From Taishania sp. (lineage in GTDB: Bacteria; Bacteroidota; Bacteroidia; Flavobacteriales_D; Crocinitomicaceae): 64,000 bases of DNA. Positions 8,388 through 15,695 of this stretch are shown piece by piece. The translations under genes were made by a program, and so were the position numbers. The notes under the pieces are model-generated. The model had not been told where the DNA came from and ran no database searches. It saw only the letters and a program-made list of their open reading frames with translations. Numbering within the stretch: position 1 is the stretch's first letter; each line of letters begins with the position of its first letter. The stretch spans positions 153,785 through 217,784 of the forward strand of contig JASLGM010000039.1 of NCBI GenBank assembly GCA_030150045.1. Reading direction: 5' to 3'.

Positions 8388-8852
8388 ATGAAAAAAATAA
8401 TTCTTATTCGGCATGCAGACGCTGGGCATAACCAATTGACAGACAAGGCACGTAGACTCTCATCTTATGGTAAAGAACAAATTCACATTTTAGAAGAGAA
8501 AATAGTCCAGCTTTCTTTACCCGATTCGACCTGTGTAATGGTTTCGGATGCAAGGCGTACATTGGAAACATTTAATGCCATTCGTTCCTTTTTTAAGACA
8601 GAACATGTGATTATTTCAGACCAACTCTATCTTGCTGACAAAAACCAATTGTTATCCGCTATACAATCTACAAATAACTCCTTTTCCCACTTAGTGATTA
8701 TAGCCCATAATCCTGGTCTTGAAGATTTGGTTTATACATTGACTAATAAAGAAATCATATTTACAACTGCCGATATCCAAATTCTAGCTATACCTTCTGA
8801 GGATTGGAAGCATATTGATGCACATCTAGACATTTGCTTACAAAGGAACTAA
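8388..8852 (+). CDS. SixA-like histidine phosphatase
   Basis: 154-residue member of the histidine phosphatase (phosphoglycerate mutase-like) superfamily, SixA subgroup. The catalytic RHA motif is at the N-terminus (IILIRHADAGHN); the second catalytic histidine is in IIAHNPGLEDL. SixA proteins dephosphorylate phosphohistidine on signalling or phosphotransferase proteins. There is no signal peptide, so it is cytosolic. The DUF2480 gene follows 38 nt downstream on the same strand, probably co-transcribed. The physiological substrate cannot be told from sequence. Confidence 0.85.
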   Translation: MKKIILIRHADAGHNQLTDKARRLSSYGKEQIHILEEKIVQLSLPDSTCVMVSDARRTLETFNAIRSFFKTEHVIISDQLYLADKNQLLSAIQSTNNSFSHLVIIAHNPGLEDLVYTLTNKEIIFTTADIQILAIPSEDWKHIDAHLDICLQRN

Positions 8853-8890
8853 TCGTTGAAAAATTGCTAATTTTGCAGAAAGAAAAAAAG

Positions 8891-9409
8891 ATGGAAGAAA
8901 TAAGAAATAAGGTAAATGAAAGTGGCTTGATACAAATGGATCTGGCTAAATACAAGCCTAAACAAGATTTGCTTGGCATTGACATTTCGGAACAACTTTT
9001 AGAAGGTCTTTTACTTCGCGAAAAGATTTTTAGAAACTGGATAAAAGAAAATGATTGGTCTGTCTACACAGGGAAATCAGTTTACATATATTGCAGTACG
9101 GATGCTGTTGTTCCTGCATGGGCATACATGTTAATTGTTTCGAAATTAAAAGAAATAGATTGCAAAGCCATAGTTGGAACAGAAACAGAACTAGAAAAAT
9201 TTTTGATTTACGAAGCCATTCACGCAGAGGACTTAACCCCATTTGTTGATGGTAAAATCATTGTAAAAGGTTGTTCTGACATTCATTCTATTGCATTTGC
9301 AATGTCCACATTTGTCAGTCATTTTCAAACGGTAGCCAGCTCTATCATGTTTGGAGAACCCTGTTCAACTGTTCCCGTTTATAAGCGTCCTAAAGCACCG
9401 AAAATGTAA
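8891..9409 (+). CDS. DUF2480 family protein
   Basis: Conserved Bacteroidota protein of unknown function, 172 residues from this ATG. An upstream in-frame start at 8834 would overlap the SixA-like gene and add a non-conserved tail; MEEIRNKVNESGLIQMDL matches the usual N-terminus of the family. Hallmarks are LLREKIFRNWIKENDW, CSTDAVVPAWAYML and the C-terminal GEPCSTVPVYK. It is cytosolic. The last 20 nt overlap the end of the convergent deacetylase gene, so the two transcripts must be antisense over that stretch. Confidence 0.88.
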   Translation: MEEIRNKVNESGLIQMDLAKYKPKQDLLGIDISEQLLEGLLLREKIFRNWIKENDWSVYTGKSVYIYCSTDAVVPAWAYMLIVSKLKEIDCKAIVGTETELEKFLIYEAIHAEDLTPFVDGKIIVKGCSDIHSIAFAMSTFVSHFQTVASSIMFGEPCSTVPVYKRPKAPKM

Positions 9410-9986
9410 AACCTTTTTGCTTTAACAAATGGATGACAGGAACTAAGGTTGCTTTTAGATTTTTCTCAGCCTTTACATTATCATGAAATACAAGAATATC
9501 TCCAGGTCGAATTTTAGTAGCGGCTTGGAGTATTTTTTTTGGGGATACCGTTGTGTCATAATCTTTTGACAACCATGTCCACATTACAATTTCAGCCTGT
9601 GTTCTAACTTTTTGATCCAATGTTCTTCTCATTCTACCATAAGGAGGCCGGAACAAATTGGATCCAACAATCTCTTGTCCTTTTAAAAACGATTTATAAT
9701 AATTAACCCTTGGTGTTTTGAAGCCGTTCTCATGCTTCATCATATGATTTCCTACGCGATGTCCTTCAGCTTTAATCCGTGTAAAAAGGGCTGGATAACG
9801 CAAGACATTTTCTCCAACACAAAAAAAGGTGGCGCTAACGCTCTCCACCTTTAAAACCTCTAGTATCCATTCTGTTAAATCGGGACATGGTCCATCGTCA
9901 AAGGTTAGGAAAACCGTATTCTTTGAAGATTTAAACCACGTCCGATTCGAATAGTACTTTTGTATTATTTTAATTGCTCTATGCAT
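9390..9986 (-). CDS. Polysaccharide deacetylase (NodB homology domain)
   Basis: Carbohydrate esterase family 4-type metal-dependent deacetylase of 198 residues. The NodB motifs are present: TFDDGPCPD (catalytic and metal Asp), then ATFFCVGENV and GNHMMKH (metal-binding H-x3-H), followed by RPPYGRM. Near the C-terminus is PGDILVFHDN with the catalytic His. No signal peptide or membrane anchor is visible, so the substrate may be a cytosolic lipid-linked sugar, or the protein may stay at the inner face of the membrane. Its ATG overlaps the stop of the upstream DUF2723 gene (TAATG), so the two are translationally coupled. Confidence 0.88.
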   Translation of the reverse strand: MHRAIKIIQKYYSNRTWFKSSKNTVFLTFDDGPCPDLTEWILEVLKVESVSATFFCVGENVLRYPALFTRIKAEGHRVGNHMMKHENGFKTPRVNYYKSFLKGQEIVGSNLFRPPYGRMRRTLDQKVRTQAEIVMWTWLSKDYDTTVSPKKILQAATKIRPGDILVFHDNVKAEKNLKATLVPVIHLLKQKGFTFSVL

Positions 9987-12900
9987 TATTGCAACACAGA
10001 ATCTTGTTTATTTTGTTCGTTAATCATTTGATTAAAGTCCATACTAGAACCTCCAGAAGAAACTCCTTTTTGTCCTTCAATCAAATTATAATCCGCAGCC
10101 AATACTTGAATATAATCTTTCAACGTATATATCTGCCATTGATATTTCTCGCGATTGCTTCCTGCATCTGCTGCAGCTTGTTCTAATCTAGCAATCATTT
10201 TTGGCAACAACTGATCCATCAACTGATCGATAAAATTCATTGTTCTTTTTGCCAATGCTCCATTGGGATTACCATTTTCCTCATTTGCAGCAGCTGCCAA
10301 TTGGAAATACTGATCTAATGCAGCGTAAAAATCAGGGTGATTTCCTTCGTTTAACGCCACTTTTACAGGAGCATTCAAGAAGAATTTAATCGCTTGTTCG
10401 TAGTGTCCTGCCAATACATTACCCAGTTTCTCTGCTTCTTTAACAGCGTTTACATCATAGTAAAGTTGTACATAATCTGTTAAGACACCAGATCCATATC
10501 TTGGGTATTGTCCTTCTGCTGTTTTGATACCTCCAATTTGATTTGCTTCACCTCCATCTAATACGATTTCAGCAGGCATCACAGCAAGTGATTTATTCAA
10601 TAAAGCAACCACTTTTTTGTTTGCTTCCGCAACAATATTAGCGTTATTATTTCTCATATCCATGATACGATTGTAGTTTACCAAATCACCTGAAGCTTTT
10701 AAGGAAGTTAAATACTCTTCTGGATAAGTCATACTACGGTTAGAAATCTCAGCAGTTTGTACATAGTAACGTGCCAATGAAGCAAATTGAGATCTGAATT
10801 GAACCGTATGTCTTCGCGCATAATAATCTGTCAACACTTTAGGGTTGCTCATATTTCCAAAGTGAGAACGATTCATCATTACATCATAGAATTCTTCTAC
10901 ATCGTAAGGTGCGTCTGAATTCACAGGAGAGAATACATAATTAGACCCTACTTGTTTTACAGCTCCTGCATCATATAATGCTCTAGAAACTTTCGCTCCA
11001 TAAGGATTGGAGAAATAAATTCCTCGTTTGAAATCTGAATTGATGGTCACATCCAACATTACAATCTCTTCGCGTGTAAGATAAGATACAGCAAGATCGA
11101 TGTCGATGAAGTCTTTCATACGAGACCTGTCTTTTTCTTTCACTACACCCGATTTAATTGCATTGTCTTTATTTACTTGTATACGTAAAGCGTTTGATGG
11201 AATAATACGATACAATCCAGAAGAATTTTCTTGCTTAATACGGTTATTGTCATTGTACATAAACTGTAACGCATCTTTTGCATCAATAATTTCCCATCCT
11301 CCATTAAGTGCATCAAAAGCTCCTTGTATAACATCAATTGTTTCTTTGCTTGCTTCAATTGTTCTACCTTGTATTCCAGAAACGATTTCTTTCAGCGCCG
11401 TAAAACGTTTATGAATGTCATTCGTTAAATCCTTTGTATCTACAGGACGAATTGCCATATCAACGATTTGAGCCACTTTACCTTGCATAACTGGATTAGT
11501 CGCTTTAATCATTTGAAGTCCACTTCCGTACTGACCGATTAACTTATTCACAGCTGTTACTGCACCGTCACGGTTTAATTTCAAACGTAAATCAATGATT
11601 TTTTTATATACATCAGCAGGGACTCCTGAGCTATAATACAAATCTGAGAGTGAAGAAATCATTACTTGATCGGTACCTCCAGAATACATTAATATTTGAT
11701 CAGGCGTCAATCCAATTGGTAAGGGTTCTGATGTATATGTTTTACGCATCATTTGTGCCGTATACCAATCCGTTTGTAACAAAGATGTATTTACCACACG
11801 TACATCCGAACGGAATTTTTCCACCTCTTGGATGTACCATAATGGGAATGTATCGTTATCTCCATTAGTGAAAATAACACTATTAGGCGCTAGATTTACC
11901 AAGTAATTGTAAGCTACGTCATGCGCCGTTGTTTTTCCATGACGGTTATGATCGTCCCAACCTTGCATCCCTAAAATTAACGGTGCAGAAAGCCCTAATA
12001 AAGTAGCAACGCTCGCTCCTGCTACTTCTGACTTGGTAACCTTATTCAACACTTTCATTAAGAAAATAGCGGCGATACTAACACCTGCAATCCAAATCCA
12101 AGAGAATGTTTTTGTCATCGCTTCTCCACCAAAAAGATCAGAGATTAAGAATACCAGCAATCCGGCACCTGCAATCATACCAATTTGTTTGGTATTTTGT
12201 TTGGTCATTCCTTTAAAAGCTTGGTATAAAGCAAACACCCCAATTCCTAACCAAATCATTAGGAAATAGAAAGAACCTGCATATGCATAATCACGTTCAC
12301 GTGGTTCAAATGTACGTTGATTCAAATAAATTAAAATCGCAAATCCTGTTAATAAGAATCCTAAAAATACCACAAAAGCATCTTTTGGAGATTTGTAAGC
12401 ATGATAGATCAATCCAATCAAGGTTAATATCAATGGAATGAAGAAAAAACTATTGTTCGCAGGGTTGTTTGTTGTGTAAAAAGGAGCTTCACTTTGATCT
12501 CCTAAACGTGGGGTATCAATGAAAGAAAGTCCTGACTTCCAGTTTCCACGCATATCATCTCCATGACCTTGAATGTCATTTTGACGCCCAACCAAGTTCC
12601 ACATCAAATACCTTGAATACATCCAATTAACTTGATAGTTTAAGAAGTAAGTGATGTTCTCTCCAAAGGAAGGTAAAGCCAACTTATCTGAACCTTTTTC
12701 TCCTTCTTTATTTGGATCGTATCCAGACCAATTCTTATAACCTTCAATTTTCTGTGGTACATCACTATCAAACATACGTGGGAAAATAGTCGTTTGTGCA
12801 TAGGTGGCAACAGCCTGTTTACGGATGTCCGCATTCACTTCATAGAACTTCTCACTTACATCGCCATTATTTGTTTTTGCAAATGCTTGCGCATCTTTTT

Positions 12901-14125
12901 CGGTTAAGTAAGTTCCAATAACTTGGTCATTTTTGGTAACAATAAATCTTCTAACCCATTGTGCTTTGCGGTCTTTCCAATTCGATTTATCTGCATAATA
13001 GATCCATCTACCTTGTTGATCAAAACGTCCACCATTCTCCATCGAGTTCCAATAAGGTCCACTAACAATTGGTGTAGAACCATACTGTTCACGTGTCAAA
13101 TAGGTGTGTAAATTCACCAAGTTTTCTGGATTATTCTGATCCATTGGTGTATTTGCATTAGAACGAATAACGATTACCGCAAACGATCCATATCCAATGA
13201 ACAATAAAATCAATCCAAAAATAGCATTGTAAACAATCGTTTTCCCTTTTTTTCCTGCCCAACGAAGTCCAAAAATTAGCGCGGAAATCAAAGCTAAAAA
13301 GAAGAATACAGTACCTACATTGAAAGGCAAACCAATTGAATTTCGGAAGAAAACTTCAAAAGAAGAGGCCATTGAAATCGTTCCTGGAATGATCATATCT
13401 TGAATGACAGACAAAACCACTATCGAAATAATTCCTGTTAGCAAAAAGTTTTTCCAATTGATTTCTTTTGTTGTCCTAAAGAAAATCATATAGGCAATCG
13501 CGGGTACCAATAGAATACCTAATAGGTGAACTCCAATTGCCAATCCGATTAAGAACATGATTAATAACAACCATCTATTTGGTAATACTTGACTTGAAAG
13601 CTGCCCATTTTGCAACAGCGCCATTTCCTCATCCCATTTCAAGATTGCCCAGAAAACGATAGCTGTAAACAAGGATGCCATCGCGTAAACCTCGCCCTCA
13701 ACTGCTGAGAACCAAAATGTTTCAGAAAACGTGTAGGCCAAAGACCCAACAATTCCGCTACCTAAAATAGCAACTGTTTCACCCGCAGATAACTGCTCCA
13801 AAGGCTTCCCTTTTAACACCATCTTTTTCAATAGCGCAGTGATAGACCAGAACATAAAAAGAATCGTAAATGAAGACGATAATCCCGACATTCTATTGAT
13901 CCATACCGCCACATCTGCTTCCGCAGCAAAGAAGGTAAACATACGTCCAATGAGCATAAAAAGCGGTGCGCCCGGAGGGTGACCTACCTCTAATTTATAG
14001 GATGCCATTATGTATTCACCGCAGTCCCATAAACTTACGGTGCTTTCCAACGTTAAAAAATAAACGATTGTCGCTATGGCAAAAACAATCCAACCAATAA
14101 TGTTGTTTAAGCGAGTATACTTCAT
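9986..14125 (-). CDS. DUF2723 family polytopic membrane protein (protein O-mannosyltransferase-like)
   Basis: Giant 1379-residue membrane protein. The N-terminal half has about a dozen transmembrane segments. The first loop has the family motif DCGEYIMASYKLEVGHPPGA, found in DUF2723/TMEM260 proteins and related to GT-C O-mannosyltransferases, where acidic residues in this loop are catalytic. A soluble periplasmic region from about residue 720 has GDNDTFPLWYIQEVEKFRSD, also conserved in the family. The C-terminal 300 residues are helical. Its probable role, by homology to GT-C enzymes, is glycosyl transfer from a lipid-linked donor to secreted proteins. The coupled deacetylase downstream fits glycan processing. 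Confidence 0.85.
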   Translation of the reverse strand: MKYTRLNNIIGWIVFAIATIVYFLTLESTVSLWDCGEYIMASYKLEVGHPPGAPLFMLIGRMFTFFAAEADVAVWINRMSGLSSSFTILFMFWSITALLKKMVLKGKPLEQLSAGETVAILGSGIVGSLAYTFSETFWFSAVEGEVYAMASLFTAIVFWAILKWDEEMALLQNGQLSSQVLPNRWLLLIMFLIGLAIGVHLLGILLVPAIAYMIFFRTTKEINWKNFLLTGIISIVVLSVIQDMIIPGTISMASSFEVFFRNSIGLPFNVGTVFFFLALISALIFGLRWAGKKGKTIVYNAIFGLILLFIGYGSFAVIVIRSNANTPMDQNNPENLVNLHTYLTREQYGSTPIVSGPYWNSMENGGRFDQQGRWIYYADKSNWKDRKAQWVRRFIVTKNDQVIGTYLTEKDAQAFAKTNNGDVSEKFYEVNADIRKQAVATYAQTTIFPRMFDSDVPQKIEGYKNWSGYDPNKEGEKGSDKLALPSFGENITYFLNYQVNWMYSRYLMWNLVGRQNDIQGHGDDMRGNWKSGLSFIDTPRLGDQSEAPFYTTNNPANNSFFFIPLILTLIGLIYHAYKSPKDAFVVFLGFLLTGFAILIYLNQRTFEPRERDYAYAGSFYFLMIWLGIGVFALYQAFKGMTKQNTKQIGMIAGAGLLVFLISDLFGGEAMTKTFSWIWIAGVSIAAIFLMKVLNKVTKSEVAGASVATLLGLSAPLILGMQGWDDHNRHGKTTAHDVAYNYLVNLAPNSVIFTNGDNDTFPLWYIQEVEKFRSDVRVVNTSLLQTDWYTAQMMRKTYTSEPLPIGLTPDQILMYSGGTDQVMISSLSDLYYSSGVPADVYKKIIDLRLKLNRDGAVTAVNKLIGQYGSGLQMIKATNPVMQGKVAQIVDMAIRPVDTKDLTNDIHKRFTALKEIVSGIQGRTIEASKETIDVIQGAFDALNGGWEIIDAKDALQFMYNDNNRIKQENSSGLYRIIPSNALRIQVNKDNAIKSGVVKEKDRSRMKDFIDIDLAVSYLTREEIVMLDVTINSDFKRGIYFSNPYGAKVSRALYDAGAVKQVGSNYVFSPVNSDAPYDVEEFYDVMMNRSHFGNMSNPKVLTDYYARRHTVQFRSQFASLARYYVQTAEISNRSMTYPEEYLTSLKASGDLVNYNRIMDMRNNNANIVAEANKKVVALLNKSLAVMPAEIVLDGGEANQIGGIKTAEGQYPRYGSGVLTDYVQLYYDVNAVKEAEKLGNVLAGHYEQAIKFFLNAPVKVALNEGNHPDFYAALDQYFQLAAAANEENGNPNGALAKRTMNFIDQLMDQLLPKMIARLEQAAADAGSNREKYQWQIYTLKDYIQVLAADYNLIEGQKGVSSGGSSMDFNQMINEQNKQDSVLQ

Positions 14126-14474
14126 AAATAATTAAAATACGTATCCCTAATCAAGTTTAGGATTATGCGAATTTATAAATATAAAGATAAATATCAGATG
14201 TTATCAAAAAAAATAACCGTTACCAAATGGTTGAAAACAACAAGCTATGAAATAAAACCATTCGCTTTTGGAGTAAAACTCAGCATCAAATTACTAAAAA
14301 CCAACATAAAACCCGGCCTAACAATTGTTCCACTTGAGCCTAAATGTAAAACAGAGATAATACGTCTCCACTCCATTCATCCCGCTATTGCATTGATATT
14401 GAATGCAGTCTATATAAAATACCTTTCTATAAAAGACATGAAATAATTTAATCAATTATTTTCCGCCATTTCTT
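14126..14474. other. Intergenic region without a supported gene
   Basis: AT-rich gap between the DUF2723 start and the tRNA-Gln promoter. One plus-strand open frame (14165-14446, 93 codons) has no recognisable features and is not called. The region must hold the promoter of the minus-strand DUF2723 gene, but no convincing TAnnTTTG box was found next to its ATG. Confidence 0.5.
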
Positions 14475-14504
14475 TTGCAATAATAAAATATATGGCTAAA
14501 TTTG
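14475..14504 (+). promoter_or_regulatory. Promoter of tRNA-Gln
   Basis: TTG (14475-14477), 19-nt spacer, then TAAATTTG (14497-14504), an exact match to the Bacteroidota TTG-N19-TAnnTTTG promoter. The tRNA begins 10 nt after the box. Confidence 0.8.
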
Positions 14505-14514
14505 CACCCATTAT

Positions 14515-14587
14515 TGGCCCATGGTGTAACTGGCAACACGTCGGTTTTTGGTACCGAAGAGTCTAGGTTCGAGCCCTAGTGGGCCAA
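14515..14587 (+). tRNA. tRNA-Gln (anticodon TTG)
   Basis: 73-nt cloverleaf. The acceptor stem is TGGCCCA/TGGGCCA, the anticodon stem TCGGT/ACCGA with loop TTTTGGT (anticodon TTG), and the T arm CTAGG-TTCGAGC-CCTAG. The 3' CCA is not encoded. A terminator follows 6 nt downstream, so it is a single-tRNA transcript. Confidence 0.93.
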
Positions 14588-14592
14588 CATTC

Positions 14593-14632
14593 AAAGCCTC
14601 TCATTCATTTGAGGGGCTTTTTTATTTCTCTT
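14593..14632 (+). terminator. Terminator of tRNA-Gln
   Basis: AAAGCCTCTCA-TTCATT-TGAGGGGCTTT hairpin followed by a T run, directly after the tRNA. Element A copy 2 begins 6 nt later. Confidence 0.85.
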
Positions 14633-14637
14633 TTTTT

Positions 14638-14780
14638 GGCAGCTTTAACGGTTTACGGGCTTTAGTAAACTCCGGTAAACCTGTTCACTTGCTGCGTGCC
14701 ACTGGCTTCCTTTGGTCGCCGAGGCTCACAAGCGTTCACAAGATTTACCGCTCGTTTAGCTATCCCCTCCATCCTAGCTG
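14638..14780 (+). repeat. Structured element A, copy 2
   Basis: 143-nt copy. Left end GGCAGCTTTAACGGTTTAC, right end CCTAGCTG. The enclosing stem is GGTAAA/TTTACC here, where other copies have unrelated but still complementary arms. The central hairpin is GTGCCACTGGC...GCCGAGGCTCAC around the conserved TTCCTTTGGTC loop. It is followed 132 nt later by element B copy 1 in the same orientation, and lies between tRNA-Gln and the convergent methyltransferase gene. Confidence 0.85.
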
Positions 14781-14912
14781 AAGTAGATCTGTTTTTACAA
14801 TGCTTTTTTTTGATTACCCCCAAGTATTTTGCGTTTAAACCAAAAGCCACTGTAAGTTTTGAAGAAGATTTGCGACAAAGAAAGGATTTACCTCCTCATC
14901 TGTGATCAAAAT

Positions 14913-15027
14913 GCGTTAGGGATAATAGAGGAAAGCTTTTTTGAGCAGCAAAAAACTTGGAACGAATAGCCCGACCTTCTTTTCCTCTCTAAAAGTTTAC
15001 TTGGAGAGGAAAAGAAAGGAAACGCCC
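14913..15027 (+). repeat. Structured element B, copy 1
   Basis: 115-nt copy. The outer stem is GCGTT/AACGC and the next stem GGGATA/TAGCCC (with an A-G mismatch, as in all copies). The left variable hairpin is AGCTTTTTTG/CAAAAAACTT. The right variable hairpin is very long, with arms CCTTCTTTTCCTCTC and GAGAGGAAAAGAAAGG. It is the second half of an A-B tandem. Confidence 0.85.
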
Positions 15028-15074
15028 AAAAAACAATCGGAAAAATTTTAATCGGAAATAGCTTTATTTAAGGG

Positions 15075-15608
15075 CTAAGAAATGTATTTTTTAGCAAATT
15101 CCCAAAGCACAACTCCTGCGCAAACAGACACATTCAAACTGTGTTTAGTGCCAAATTGAGGAATCTCAACAATAGCATTGGAAGTGTCAATCACCGCTTG
15201 GTCAACACCATTCACTTCATTGCCAAAAACAAGGGCGTAAGTCTCGGCGTTTAACTCAGAAATGTTTTGCAACAAGGTCGTTTTTTCAGCCTGCTCCACA
15301 CTCGCCACCAAAACTCCCTCGGCCTGCAACTCTTTCACCAATTGAACACAGTTCTCGCGGTATTCCCACGCGACGGTCTCTTCCGCACCGAGCGCGGTTT
15401 TATGAATGTCTTTATGCGGCGGAACAGCCGTAATGCCACACAAATAAATCTTTGAAACATTGAACGCATCAGCTGTTCTGAAAAATGTTCCGATGTTATT
15501 CAAGCTTCGTATGTCGTTCAAAATAACAATCAAAGGAAACTTCTGTTGCTCCTTAAACTCCTCTTCGGATACGCGATCCAACTCCCACAGTTTTAACTTC
15601 TTATTCAT
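15075..15608 (-). CDS. TrmH/SpoU family RNA 2'-O-methyltransferase
   Basis: 177-residue SPOUT methyltransferase that uses S-adenosylmethionine to methylate a ribose 2'-OH in tRNA or rRNA. Motif 1 is VILNDIRSLNNIGTFFRTAD (N and R that bind RNA). Motif 2 is ALVFGNEVNGVD and motif 3 IPQFGTKHSLNVSVCAGVVL, which together form the trefoil knot. It is a stand-alone catalytic domain without the N-terminal RNA-binding extension of TrmB/RlmB. It is divergent from mutS, with 87 nt between the start codons. The exact target RNA cannot be read from sequence. Confidence 0.9.
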   Translation of the reverse strand: MNKKLKLWELDRVSEEEFKEQQKFPLIVILNDIRSLNNIGTFFRTADAFNVSKIYLCGITAVPPHKDIHKTALGAEETVAWEYRENCVQLVKELQAEGVLVASVEQAEKTTLLQNISELNAETYALVFGNEVNGVDQAVIDTSNAIVEIPQFGTKHSLNVSVCAGVVLWEFAKKYIS

Positions 15609-15695
15609 ATTGTTGATAACATCTAAGTTCTGATTTTCGCCTAATCGTGATTAAAATCCTTATTTTTATCTTCAAAAATCCAAAAAACGTACGAC

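Noticed and set aside
14165..14446. Plus-strand ORF of 93 codons between the DUF2723 gene and tRNA-Gln
   Set aside because: No promoter, signal, domain or neighbour support; the composition looks like AT-rich spacer. Kept as intergenic.
14913..15027. Element B as an integron attC site (GTTAGGG start, hairpin folding)
   Set aside because: The core does not fit GTTRRRY/RYYYAAC, no integrase or cassette array is present, and copies are scattered and not tandem with ORFs.
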